Shown here piece by piece: positions 35,854 to 51,180 of a stretch of DNA of 64,000 nt. The notes beneath the pieces are model-generated. The model worked only from the letters and a program-made list of their open reading frames with translations. It was not told the origin of the DNA and searched no databases. The stretch is from Brachionus plicatilis (Eukaryota > Rotifera > Eurotatoria > Ploima > Brachionidae), in the NCBI GenBank assembly GCA_010279815.1, contig QEOQ01000214.1:1378012-1442011 (forward strand), written 5' to 3'. Within the stretch, counting starts at the first letter, position 1, and every line of letters starts with the position of its first letter. Made by a program: the position numbers and the translations under genes.

Positions 35854-38445
35854 ATTTGCTTTTTGTACACATAAATTTTGAGTCGAGTTAAACTATCTTT
35901 GAAATGGATTTTTTTCCGAATAAATCTTTTTATCCTAATTTAAAAAAAAAAAGATAATTTAATTTATTATCACAAAAAGATAAATTTTGTGCTAAAGGTT
36001 CAAATTGTTTAATTTGCGAACTAATAATTCAATTCTGAATAAAATCATTAAACTATCATTTTTTTATTAACTCTATTTTTGATTTTTAAATGTAAGTCAA
36101 ATAATGTAAGTGAGTTAGAAAGAAAAATGTTTAAAAAATGATATAAAATTTTAATAAGAATAATAATAGGTAACCAAATTTCAATGGAAGATTGGAAAAT
36201 AATCTCGGAGTAGAATAATATTATTAATAAAAGATTGGCAAATTAATACCGGAGATCAATTTTAAGGTAAATCAAAAAGCTAGTGCTTCTGTCAATTAAT
36301 TACTGATTTCATTCAATTTTAAAAATATTGGAACCCAAATGTTTAAATTAAACAAAACAGATCTCAGATATTTTACATTTAAAAATTAACTTCTTATAAA
36401 TCGATTATATAGAGAAATAATGGCAAATTAGAGTTTGAGATCAAGATCAAAAGATCAAAATATAAATTGTGATATTTTTTTGAATAAAAGAGAAAAAATA
36501 AATTTTTTCAAAAACATGTCATGTCAAGTTTATTTTCATATTCAAAATTTTAAAATGTTCCTTTTTATTGAACTTAAATAGGTTTAAATATTTTAATTGA
36601 TTTGAATGGAAACTTACTTTTAAAGACAAAAAAATTAACTGTTTAAAAATTAAAAATTTATTGAAGTAGAAAAATAAATTTATTTCAGTTTGAATGAATG
36701 GATATTAAAGTTTTAAATTTAAATTTGTGAATTTACTTAACTTGAATTATTTAAATTACTGATTGTTTTTGTTAAATAAACTAGAGACCAATCATTTTGA
36801 TGTTAATTTGGTAATGAACCATTATTAGACATAACATGTCTAGTAATGTTTAATATTTATTTCTTAAAAATTATCAAAATCATTAGATTATTTAAGCTTT
36901 TAAATTTTAAATGATCCTTTTGATCTGAAACTTCAATTTGCCGAAATAATGACTTCTTAATCGAAAAAAGTGGTTGAAAATCTAAGTAAGATAATCTAAA
37001 AAACTAAAAAAATGGTTTAATCATTATACGCGACTTCATTTTTTCTTAATAAATTAATGAAAATTAAAAATTTTATTTTTTTTTACAAAAGTTGACATTT
37101 TTGGTCAATATTAAAAAACAAAAATTTAAAAAAGCAAATTTAATAATTTATACAGAAATTTTAGGGTTTTAGATTCTGGAAAAAATTGGGATTTAGATGT
37201 TAACTAAACATGAGATACAAAAATAGTTACAAAGTCTAAATTTTTTTGTCTCTGGTCAATTATAATGAACGACATTTTTTTAAACAAACAAATACACCAT
37301 TTTGTAGCTTAGATAAAGAGCTTTAAGAATATGTATAATAATAATTTTAAATATATACCAAATTATAAGATTTTATTCTGGACTGCGTGCTTGCGCGAAC
37401 TTTGTTTATTCTGGACTTGAAAATTTCGGATTGATTTGACAACAAAATCTCAATTTGATGACAATTTAATCTAATTTGAACTGAAAATAGTTTCAAAAAA
37501 TAATTTTGGACTGAAAAAATAAGTTATTTTGTCAGTCAAAAATTATTTAAAAAATTATATATTATTAAATTTTGGATTAATTTTTATTTTAATTTTTATT
37601 TAATTCAATAAACGCTAAATGTTTAATATAGAAAAATATTCTGTTAAAAATACAGCTTAAATAATTTTGGATTAACATGTTCACTTTTTGTTCCCATGAT
37701 GCGGTTTGCTTTGGCATTATCGATTGATTTATTCCAAATTTTTGTGTTGAAGCAGCTATAGTTTAAAAATTGCGTTGACCAGTCCTTTGACCATTTACAG
37801 ACTTTATCAATATCATAAAAATTTATTTTAAGATAAATTAAATCAAAGTGGTCTTTTTTTTCAGCAAAATTAATTTTGAAATTTTAAATCAATCATTTGA
37901 ATGGATTGAGAATTAAGAATCAGTTGATGATGGGCAAAATGAAAGTGAGAAGAAAACATCATGAATGTGAATTTCTCATATTTTCAATTTTTTTTTTTAA
38001 ATTTTTGTTTATTTAAATTTTTTTATATTAAGATTATATAATTAATATTATATAGCTAGAAAAAAAATCTAAATTTAATAAAAATAAAGAAAATAGATTT
38101 TATAGAATATTAAATAATTCACTACATTAATTTTTTATAAATTATTATTTTTTTAAGAGAATTTTTCAATATACATTTTATAAAGCCTTATCGAAATATT
38201 TTAGGTCTAAAAAAAGTCTGAATAAAACAGCTTTTCAGATAAAAAAAAAAGTATAAATTTAGTAAATTGTTTATTCAAGATAATTTTTTAAAATAAAATG
38301 TCAGATGATGCAAATTTAAGATAATAATTTAAGTTAGCTAATTGAGAATAGATAAATCATTCAAAAGATATCATTTGTCAAATTTCAATTATTTAATAAT
38401 TTAAATTTCTAAAAACTTTCTCTAATTCATAAATACCCTACCAAC
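35854..38445. other. Intergenic between ZIP and MFSD2-like A
   Basis: No gene seen. About 36640-36950 is a direct repeat of 51490-51770. The remainder is A/T-rich without recognisable signals. The two genes diverge, so both promoters should lie here. Confidence 0.55.
36640..36950. repeat. Duplicated block (direct partner about 51490-51770)
   Basis: Shares TTTCAGTTTGAATGAATGGA, the ATATTAAAGTT that follows it, TTGATGTTAATTT and AATGAACCATTAT in order. The partner lacks about 30 bp around the ACATGTCT segment. Confidence 0.8.
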
Positions 38446-41355
38446 ATGAGAGACATCGGTAAGGTAAAATCAGTATCTGATGTCCAATTTAGTCTCCAGG
38501 ACAATGATGTTAATATAATCAACATTAAACCATCCTTTAAAGATTATAAAGAGACTAATAATGAAAATGATCTGACCCGTTTTCAAAAAGTTTGCTTTGG
38601 TCTGGCTGGTCTTCCGTATCAGGCCTATTTTTGCGCAATCGGTGTTTTCACCACCGTCTACCTGCTGAACAATGCTGGCCTTCCTCCAGAAAAGACCACG
38701 TATTTTTAAAAGAATTATTTTTAAAATGAAAATTCAACAATTTCTTAAGATACATTTTGTTCATCAGCAGAATAATAGATGCTTTAACTGATCCAATTTA
38801 TGGTCTCTTGGTTAATAAAACTAAGTTAACTAGATTTGGCAAAATGAAGCCATGGATTGCTGTTGCCATTCCTTTGTGCTCCATAGCCTATATCATGATG
38901 TGGTATGCCCCAACGGGATTTTCACAGAATCAGCTATTCGTGTGGTATACTTTTTGGCACAGCTTTCAATTTACAGTTATTACGGTGAGAAATTGAATTA
39001 AAAAAATACATTGTTTTAAAATAAATTGTTTTGTTTTCAAGGGTATTAGAATACCACATACTGCTATGACAATGTACCTAAGCCATTCAAAGCAAGAAAG
39101 AGAAGCAATTACTGTTTATAGAATGGGTAAATATATTTTTTTTTATTAAAATTATTATTTTAAAAAATTTACTCTTTCTTATTCCATTTAATTTTTTTTA
39201 TTACTTTATTTTTCAAGTAAATGAAAAGGGTTTATATTTATATATTATTTAAGGTTTTGAAATGATTGGATTGCTTTTGGCTTTGGTAATTCAAGGGCCA
39301 TTTGTTTCTGGAGATTCAAATTGTATTAAACTAAATGAAACCCAATTCGACTTTGATAATAAAACCAATCAAACAAATATTGATATTTTATCTAATTGGG
39401 ATCAGTATAAATATACTTATATTGCGATTGTAATGACAGTGGTTTTTCTGGCTGGTAGCTTACCAATTGTGATTTTTGTCAATGAAAAGCCAGGTTTGTG
39501 CACAAAAATGTCTGAAAAAAAAATTAAACTTTTTTTAATAGAGTTGATAAAAGTCGTGGACAAAAAAGAAGACAAAAAAAAGAAAATTTCCACTTTTAAA
39601 GAACTAACTAGAATGTTTACTTTCAAGCCATATTTACTCATTATTGGCTCAACAATTATGACAACTTCATCAATTCAAGTAAAAAATTTAAATTTATATC
39701 TAATTCGTGATTTTAAATTTTTTTTCAAAAGATTATTCAAAGCAATCTTCAGTTGTATTTTGAATACGGATACACAGCTATTAAAAGTTTATTTATTTAC
39801 TCTATTTTGATAATTTTAGTGAGTATTTGTTTAAATTTTTTTTTCTTCATTTTCAAAATCTAAATATTAGCAAAAATAATATTTCACGTAAAATTCAGCT
39901 TCAGGAATTTATAGGAAGAACTAGTCACAGAAAATAACAATTTTTGAAAAAATAATTTTGAGATTAAGGTCTTTATTATTTTTTTTGAAAATTATATTAA
40001 GTAATCACAACTTTTTTTTCATTTTTCAAATTATTGCGCAATTTAAATATCAATATTATTGTAGAAAGTTTTTCTTATTTTTCTTAAATGCCTCAGTAGA
40101 ATCGGAACTGTATAAGAAAAAATAATTTTTTCAGTAATTTTTTTTCAAATAGTTTCTAAAATTTTACGAAAATTCTTTATTTTGATAGAAAAATAATTAT
40201 TTGTTTAAAATATTTTTTGGTTTAAATATATTTGAGTAAAGACTTTAATTAAAAAGAGGGCAGTTTTGGTCTTAGTTAATAAAATATTCTGCTTAATAAA
40301 TTTTCACTTTTCAATTTTTGACACTTTTTTATGGATGACAGATTTTAAATTTGTGGAAAAATAAAAATATTTTTTACAGCAAGAAATTTAAACAAAAAAA
40401 AAAAGAATTAAAAATTTTTAAAGAATTTTTTAACAGCCTTTTTTATTTAACTTTTAATTAAGAAATGGTTCTATATGTCCAAAGCACTTCGATTTTTAGG
40501 TATTTTATTCTGAAATTTTAGGTTTTGAAGAATCAAAGAGCAAAGTACCACAGTGTTTTATTTAAATCATTTACTAAAGGGCTGTGCCATTTTATTTGTA
40601 CCTTTTTGGAAAAAACTGATGATGAAGATTGAAAAAACTACAGCACTCATAATAGGCAACTTGGTAAAATAAATTCACAATAATTTTTAAAAATTTAATT
40701 TTTTTAATATATAAAAAATTTTTTAAAGACAATGATTCCTTTGCTAATTGGAGTTTTCTTTTTCAAAACAGATCATATTGGAGAATTGATCACATTTTTT
40801 GGGCTTTCGATAATCGGTGCAAATTGCTTCACGGCAGCATTTCTAATACCACCAGCTTTGATTCCTGAGGCATTAGATTCATACTATTTAAAATACCGTA
40901 CAAGACCCGATGCTTTATTTTACACTTTTTTCACTATTGGTACTAAAATTTTAATTGCCATATACCTGGGTATTTCACAAGAAGTTCTTGCGTATATTTT
41001 AAGATATATCTAACTGTAAAATATCTAAATTAATGTCTAGCATTGTCGGGTATAAAACCAGTGTTTGCAGTGAATATCAGAACGAAGAAGTCCAGGAGTC
41101 AATCAAATACTTGATAGCACCTTTACCGTTGGTTTTCTTAGTTCTCAGTTCTGTATGCATTTATTTCTATCCGATTGATTCGAAAAAAGCAGAGGAAAAC
41201 TCAAAGTTGATCAGAAACATAAACAGGCAAGCTTTCTATTTTATTTTAATTTATTTTTTTAATAATTTTTTAATAGAGAAAGTACTCAATCTGAAATTTA
41301 TACAGTCGAATCTAAATCTGAATTGGTAATAGATCAAGATGAAAATTATTTTTAA
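38446..41355 (+). CDS. MFSD2-like major-facilitator transporter, tandem copy A
   Basis: Nine exons: 38446-38699, 38750-38984, 39042-39126, 39254-39678, 39732-39818, 40580-40663, 40729-40991, 41041-41226, 41277-41355; 565 aa (human MFSD2A about 540). MFSD2 proteins are Na+-dependent lysophospholipid symporters of the GPH/MFS fold in the plasma membrane. Landmarks: LAGLPYQAYFCAIGVFTTVYLL, RIIDALTDPIYGLLV (the family D-TDP signature), GKMKPWI, IRIPHTAMTMYLS...ERE..TVYRM, FLIPPALIPEALDSYYLKY and LFYTFFTIGTKILIAIYLGIS. A loop with several N-X-S/T sites follows helix 5, as in MFSD2A. The last intron (41227-41276) uses a GC donor (AG|GCAAGC). Copy B follows 977 bp downstream in the same direction. 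Substrate is inferred from family only. Confidence 0.9.
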
Positions 41356-42332
41356 GTTAAAATGGAGCTATGATTTTTATATTAAGATTAAAATTTTAAG
41401 ATTAAAAAAAAACAGCCAAAGAGAAAATTGTTATGATGATTTAATATTTTTAATTTTTATATTATGTATAATATGCTTTTAAAATTATTTCTCAGATTAA
41501 TAAAAATAAAAAATATTAATTTATTTTAAAGTGCGAATTCCATTTGAGTAACACAAATTTTTAATAATTTTAAAAAAAGACATTATATTTAATTCAATAT
41601 TTTTTCATTAAAAAACCAAAATATTAAAAAATTCAATTTATTTTTTTAACCTCAAAAAAATAAAAAAATACATATTTTATTAAAAAATGTATATTAGAAA
41701 AATTCATCTTTTACAAAATTTATCTCTAAAAATTCAATATATTTTTGGGCGACATGAATTTATTTCATTCATTTAAACTTATCAATTAAAAGCACCACGA
41801 AATATCGTGCCAAACATGTGCAATTCAAATGATTAAACGTTAATTTTTATATTCTTTTTTTAAATATGATGTATAAATAAAAGATTTCTATCATTTTAAT
41901 GATTTTTCTAAAATAAATTTGTTCACTTAAAATTTTGGTATTCTATTAAAAATTGAAGTGGGTTTTATTATAAAGTGATAATACTTTTCAGTCTTATCAT
42001 TTTATTTCTACAAGATTAGTTTAATGACATTATCACAAAAATAATTTTAAACTTTTTTTATTTTTTTTATGAAAAAATTTCGAATTAAAATCCCATTATC
42101 AATTATTAAGAGAATTTTAAGCATTTACTTCAAAATTTTTTTGATTCTTAGAGCAAATAAAAATTTGTTTTTTTAATTAAAGCCTTGATAAAAAAATATT
42201 TTACGATAAAAAATTTTTTAGATAAATATTCATAATTAAATGGTTTAGCCACTATGATTATGAGTTCAATGATTATCTAAATTTTTTAAAATCTTACTTT
42301 GAGACTTGTTGAATTAAAAAATAAAATAATAA
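41356..42332. other. Spacer between the tandem MFSD2-like genes
   Basis: 977 bp, A/T-rich, no gene or recognised repeat. It must hold the 3' end of copy A and any promoter of copy B; no motif stands out. Confidence 0.5.
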
Positions 42333-45300
42333 ATGACAAAAATTAAGAGCTCGAAAAAAAGTGATCATCAAGCCAGCTACAAAATAATTAATGTTGAACT
42401 TGTCATACCATCTGAAGCTGGAAAGTACTTGGAATCAAGCGCAAAAATGTATAGTGATCAAAACGAAATGAAATTTTATCAGAGATTTTTTTTTGGACTA
42501 GCAGGTCTACCTTTTCAAGTCTATTTCTGCGCTATTGGCGTTTTCACCACTGTTTATTTGCTGAATAAAGCTGGTCTACCACCAGAGAAAACAACGTAAT
42601 TTCTAAAAATACGGAGTTTTAATATTTAATCTATCTTTTCCATTAAGATATATCTTGTTCACGAGTAGAATAATAGATGCCATTACTGATCCAATTTATG
42701 GATATTTAGTTGAGAAAAGTAGGGTTACTCGATTTGGGAAAATGAAACCTTGGTAAATTTGAAAATTGGTAATTAAATAAATATTTTTAACAATTCTTTT
42801 TCTGTTTGCTCAAAGGATAGCGGTATCAATACCTTTAAGCGCTATCAGCTACGTAATGATGTGGTATGCTCCTCCAACTTTTTCAGAAACCCAATTGTTT
42901 GTATGGTTTATTTTCTGGCACAGTGCACAATTTACTTTCATAACAGTAGATTTTAATTCTATCAAAAACTAATTTAAAAATAGAAATTTAAAAGGGGTTC
43001 AGAATACCGCACACAGCTATGACAATGTATTTAAGTCATTCTCTAAAAGAAAGAGAAAACTTGACTATTCTAAGAATGGGTAAAAATTTGGGTTTTTTTT
43101 TCAAAAATTTGGTACTAAAGTTAATCAGCAAGCGAAATGGTTGGTCTGCTTGTTGCGCTTGGAATCCAAGGTCCTTTGGTGGCTAACGATTCTGCTTGTT
43201 TGAAAAAGAATGCATCCGGTGAAATAATTCCTAATCAAGATTCTGAATCTTACAATAACTGGGAACAATTTAAATATACATACATAGCTATTATAATGAC
43301 TGTGATATTCCTTATTGGCACCATACCACTAATAATATTTGTAAATGAAAAGCCAGGTATTGTTTTGTGAAATTTTTTCACCAAATTTAATTATATAATA
43401 ATTTAGAACTGATAAATGCTTCAGCTGAAACTCAAAATGTGGAAGAAAGAGTGTCATTTTGGATTTCACTTAAGAGAATATTTACTTTCAGACCATTTAT
43501 AATTCTGCTAATATCAACCATTTTGTCAACCTCGGCTATTCAAGTTTTTTTTAAAATTTAAAATTTTTCTTTAATTTTTAAAAAGATTAAAAATTATTTA
43601 AGATCATTCAAGCCAATTTTCAATTATATTTTGACTATAGTTATGTTGCAATTTCGGAAAAATTCACCATCACAATTTTCGTTCTTTTGGTATATTTGTA
43701 CAAAAAAGTCTGATCACTAATAACGTAGCAAAAAAAATCAAATACAGTAATACAGTAATAATTTGATTCTTGATTTTACCATATTTGATTTTAATTTACG
43801 TAAAATATTGTCATTTTGAATTTAAAGTGAAATCTCCACATTTTTTTGTTATTCTCTGTGTTTTTTTGTGATTGCATATTTAATGAAAAATTTTAATTTT
43901 TTTTTTTTTTTTTCACAGAAAGATAGCTACCATAGCGAAACTACATCTAGTCTCGCTCCACAGGTCTCCTGCTGTAGCTTATTATCATTATTATTATTAA
44001 AAATAAAATTTAACAACACGTAAATTACCGTAAATTCGTAAATTTTTTTCATTTAGGATTTTACGATTTGAATTACCGTTAATTAGGGAAATCAACGTAA
44101 AATATGTTAAAATCCTTGCATCAAATCACTGAGTATTTGAAAAATATTTTGATTAACAAGAAAAAATAGGACTAAAATAAATAATATTTTTATTTTAAAT
44201 TAAGTCGAAAACCTTCTTTTTCTGTACATTCTAGTAAATTTAATTTATGTTTGAGGCTTATGAGAAAATTTGTGATTTTTTTTTAAATATTCAAAATTAG
44301 GGCAAAATGTTATTTATTGTACATTTTTATATTTTTACATTATTACATTTTTGAGAGAAGAAAAAAAATCTCAAAATCACAAAATCTAAAAATTTTTCAT
44401 TCAAGAAAAGTAATAATAAATTCGCAATTAATTAAAAGGGATTTTAAAAAAATTATCCTTGGTTTTTACATTTAAATTTTTCTAAAACTCCTTTTTAAGT
44501 AATTGCGAATTTATCATTACTTTTCTTGAATGAAAATTTTTTTAGATTTTTTGATTTTGAGATTTTTTATTCTTCTCTCAAAAATGTAAAAATGTAAAAA
44601 TATAAAAATTTACAATAAATAACATTTTGCCAAAATTGGGTTATTTGTATTCAGAGCTGTTTAAAAGTCACAAGTCTCAAGTAAAGTCCAAGTCCAGGCT
44701 TTTTTTTTTTTTTTCAAAAGTCCCACCAAAGACTTTAATTTGAAAAAAATTTTATTTGAAAAAAAAAAAAAAAGTCTTGACTTTGACTTTTATTTTGGGA
44801 CTTTTAAACAACTCTGTTTGTATTTATATTTTTTATCAAAAAATATAATAGAAATTTAATAGAATTTAATTAAATATTAAAATTATAGTCTTTAGAAATA
44901 CAGTTAAAACCGTTTAGATGAAATTTTCACTTATAATAAACTAAACCTCTGAGAAGAAAAACTTTTTCTACACTTTTTTCTGTACTACTTTTTTGCAAAA
45001 AATTTATCGGATATAATTAATTGGTTTTTAAAAATAAATAAAATAAAATTTTTTCAGGCTTAACTTAATTTATTAAAAAAGTTGATGTTTTTTTTATTAA
45101 AAATTCGAACTTTCTATATATGATAAATAATGCTAAAAATGATAAACAAACAATCAGAGGACTGCTTTTAGTTGAATCCAAATTCTTAATTGTTTGAACC
45201 AAGGTTTATAAAACAAAAGATTTTTTTAAAAAAAATTTTTGGTTTATAAAAAATTGTCTGATCTAAGAAATTTTTTCTTGTTCAAAATTTCTAAAGACCC

Positions 45301-46121
45301 GGATCAAAAATTTTAAGCAAAATTATTATCTAATAGTAATTAATTAATTATTTTATTTTGATTTTTAAATTATTTCATGCTAAACTTGTCGAATAAAATA
45401 AAATTTTTAGGCTTTTTATTTTTTACACGTGAACTTGCTACGAAAATGGTAATCAGGTTTTCTCACATTATCATTCAATAGAGTTGAAGTTTTATTTAAT
45501 TTTTTTAATGCTTTTTTTAAAAAGGGATGTGCCATTCTTTTTGTTCCTATTTGGAAATTATTGTTGACAAAATTTGACAAAAATAGGGTTTTTATTGTCG
45601 GAAATTTGGTAAATAAACAAAATTGATACTTTATTTATTATTTTTAAACATTGATGATAAAGCTAATGGTGCCATTATTGATTGGAATTTTTTTTTTTAG
45701 CACAAACAAAACTATTGAAATAGTTCTATTTTTTGTTTTTGTGGTAATTGCAGCTAATAGTTTTACCTGTTCGTTTCTAGTGCCTTGGTCAATGCTGCCA
45801 GAAGTGTTGGATGCATTTTTTATTGAGTATCGTTCAAAACAAGATGCGCTGTTTTATACATTTTTGGCTCTTGGTACGAAAGTTGTGATAGCGTTTTATT
45901 ATGGAATTTCACAAGTGGTTTTAGGGCTAGTACAATATGAGTCCAACGTTTGTGCAGAATTTCAAAATGAAAAAGTAGCTTCGTCAATAAAGTATTTGGT
46001 GGCACCTACTCCATTGGCATTTGTCATACTTAGTTCGATCTGCATATTTTTTTTTCCAATTAATTCAAAGTTGGCAAAAAAGAATTCCGAACTGATCAAA
46101 CAAATCAAACAGTTAAATTGA
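42333..46121 (+). CDS. MFSD2-like major-facilitator transporter, tandem copy B
   Basis: Nine exons: 42333-42595, 42648-42752, 42816-42945, 42995-43079, 43129-43356, 43407-43543, 43603-43689, 45525-45608, 45663-46121; 525 aa. Paralogue of copy A with the same motif order: LAGLPFQVYFCAIGVFTTVYLL, RIIDAITDPIYGYLV, GKMKPW, FRIPHTAMTMYLS, FLVPWSMLPEVLDAFFIEY, ALFYTFLALGTKVVIAFYYGIS. It shares most intron positions with A, but has extra introns inside KMKPW|IAV and after NEKPG, and lacks A's last two. Intron 7 (43690-45524) is swollen by repeats. Donor of intron 6 is a weak GTTTTT. Likely a membrane lipid transporter; functional split from A cannot be judged. Confidence 0.9.
43918..44005 (+). repeat. 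Dispersed repeat with ATTATTATT tail
   Basis: GAAAGATAGCTACCATAGCG ... TGTAGCTTATTATCATTATTATTATTAAA-type sequence, related to 8600-8690 (TACCATAGCGCAATG, GTAGCTAATCATTATT). In intron 7 of MFSD2-like B. Confidence 0.55.
44301..44631. mobile_element. Foldback MITE with GGCAAAATG termini
   Basis: 331 bp; arms carry GGCAAAATGTTATTTATTGT, ATTTTTGAGAGAAGAA and AAGAAAAGTAATAATAAATT and their inverse. Flanks AAAATTAG / AAAATTGG match 7 of 8. In intron 7 of MFSD2-like B, only 20 bp from the next MITE. Confidence 0.8.
44652..44816. mobile_element. hAT-like MITE with perfect 8-bp target duplication
   Basis: 165 bp, CAGAGCTGTTTAAAAGTC to GGGACTTTTAAACAACTCTG; TTTGTATT duplicated at 44644-44651 and 44817-44824. 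Youngest-looking member of the family in the window. Confidence 0.9.
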
Positions 46122-46258
46122 AAATTTTTTAATTTTTTTTATTATTTTTTATTTAAAGGGAAGGAGCTAAAAAAGATGAAATTTATAAACAAATTAGATT
46201 TTAAATTTTGAAGTGTTTATTTTTTACAAAATGAAATAAAATTTAAAACAAGTTTAGC

Positions 46259-48783
<2,525 letters not shown>

Positions 48784-50224
48784 CGAAAATTTAAAAAAAT
48801 TAATTAAAAAATACGAAAAAGTTAAAGCATTACTAATGTATTCATATGATCAATCACATGATAAATTAAAAATAATGTTAATTTATTTAAGTAAAAACTG
48901 TTTGTACAAAGATTTTGATTATCTAAAGATTTCATAAATTTTTTTTAATTTATGAGACAAACAGAGTTTTTTTTTTAGAATTTTAAATGTAATTATAAGC
49001 AGATTTACAAAATTTATATCATTTTGAAAATAAATTAAATAGCTTTTTCTTTTTTGAATTTCTAAATGTAATGCATAACCACGTAATATAATGTAAAATG
49101 AAATATCTTTTTGCAATATTAGAATCATCCTTACTGAATTTGGAATTTTAAAAAAATTTATAAAAAAAGATGTTTTTTTACCACATACTTGTTGTTTTTG
49201 TCTAATCTATAAGGAAAATAATTCTAGGTTTATGAAACCAATTATCAAAATTTTTCTGATTACTTTGATTGATTCAGATTAGCCTGAGTTCTATAAACTG
49301 AGTCATTCTTAAACTTAGTCTGTATAAAATATTCAATACGGTTTTTAAAAGGTTTATTGTCAACTAAAATGAAAAATTTAGCTCTAATTTTTTTTTTAAG
49401 TTTAAAAATATTTTAATGTACCTTATTCTGTAGATTTAAGTCTTATTAAAGATCCTTCAGGTGTAAATGACGACTTGTCAAATCACTAAAATTTATGCAT
49501 CTAATAATATCGATATTAAAAAAAGTTTATTTAAATTTTTCTTTTTTTTTTCAACATTTTCTCACTTTTTTTGAAATATTTCACTAAGATCTAAAAATTT
49601 TGCGAAAATTTGGAAAAAAAAAATTCTTTTCTTAAAATTTTACCCGAATTGCTGAAAATTTACTAAAATTTTTGTTAAAACCACTGGTACAGTACTGTAT
49701 TATGGGTAACACTAAAAACGTAAAATAAAAAAAATTAGAATTGATAATTGGTAGAAAAAATTTATAAATTTGAAAAATTATAGAAAAAAAACGTAGAATT
49801 TTTAAAGTTAAAAAAAAGTAAAAGCACTGATTAATTTTTCGAGCACTTTCTATTTTAAATAAAATCTACTAATGTTAATTAATTTTTTTGTTTTAAATAG
49901 TTAGTTAATTTGTGTTTATCTAAAACCGAAAAGGAATCCGTCTAACTAAAATTCAAGCAATTTAATTTGTACTCATTTGATAATTTATTAATCTTATAAT
50001 TACATTCAACCAACAATTTTTGTTTCAACTCAATTTCTAAATTAATGGAGAATTTTGACTCATTTTTGAAAATTTTAGTTGTATTTTTTTATTGCTACTA
50101 TTTATTTTAATAAGAAGAACTTTTTTTGATATTTTAAAAGTGTCATTAATTTCTTAAAATTTTAATTTATATTCTTTAGTTCTACAATTTTTTGTCTTTC
50201 TATCTTGATATTTTTCTACATTTA
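48784..50224. other. Intergenic upstream of the KIAA0930 homologue
   Basis: A/T-rich; no gene or clear repeat recognised. The promoter of the minus-strand KIAA0930 gene should lie near 48800. Confidence 0.5.
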
Positions 50225-50410
50225 AAAATTCTATCAATTTTTTAGCTGTAATCTACGTTTTAATATGTTATCCCCTCATCTATTATTATTTCTTTGCAAA
50301 AGATATTATTCGGTCGACTAAAAAAAAATATTCAGAAAATTATGAATAAGTGAAGCTTGTTTTAAAATTAAACCAGTTTAACCATGCTTCAAAATTTCAA
50401 CAATATTAAA

Positions 50411-51180
50411 ATGGACTATTTTAGTAATAAAAATATCTTAGAAGATAATTTTTCTAATGCAAAAAAAAACTTTTGAAGAAAAGTAATTTATAAAATGAAT
50501 TGTTGCATGATATTTTTTATTAAATTTTAAGAAAAAGAATCTTGGACTTTATTCACAACATCAGTTATGACATTATAACTCAATTGACTGAATTTAAATT
50601 TCCAACGTTAAATCTTAAATGCATATCAGAGAAGACACTAATTCGATGTTTAAACTTTTTGAGCTCAAGCAACACTCACAAATTAGGTTTTTTAAAATAT
50701 CACTATTTAAGCGTTGTACATCAAATTGTTGTCAATTATTCATAGATTGATTAGCCAAGATCAATATCTAACAAAAAGGTATTAAAAATTAATTTTAATA
50801 ATTAAAAAAATTTTAAGTCGAGTCATGACTTGATTCAATTTTTTTTTTTTATTAAGTCTAAGTTATGACTTGCACAAAATTTTTTATCAATATCTGCTTC
50901 ATTTGGACCAATTTAAAGAATTTTTTCATAATTTGGTTACATTAACAGATCACATGGGTCAAGATTAACAGCCAGGAATTTGGAAGCAACTCATTTATTG
51001 GTATCAAATATGGATTTATAAAGTCATTGACTTGACTTGACTTGTGACTTTAAAAACAACTCTGGAATGTATCTAGAAGTTCTTTTAATATAGTAATTTA
51101 ATTTTTTTAATCAAATAAAAAAATTAAAATTTCCTTAGAAAGCCACATCTAAAGGAATTGTTGCTGGTGAAGTTGGAATT
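50411..51180 (+). pseudogene. Truncated SPO11 pseudogene (inverted partial copy of 22450-23967)
   Basis: Matches SPO11 exons 1-5 with their introns, in opposite orientation to the source, so it arose by DNA duplication rather than retrocopying. Homology starts upstream at about 50225. Damage: an expanded A run shifts exon 1 into a TGA; much of exon 4, including the RDLLY catalytic Tyr segment, is replaced by AAGTC-rich hAT-MITE-like sequence (about 50815-51063); homology stops inside exon 5 after GEVGI. The Toprim part is absent. It cannot encode a working enzyme. Confidence 0.9.
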
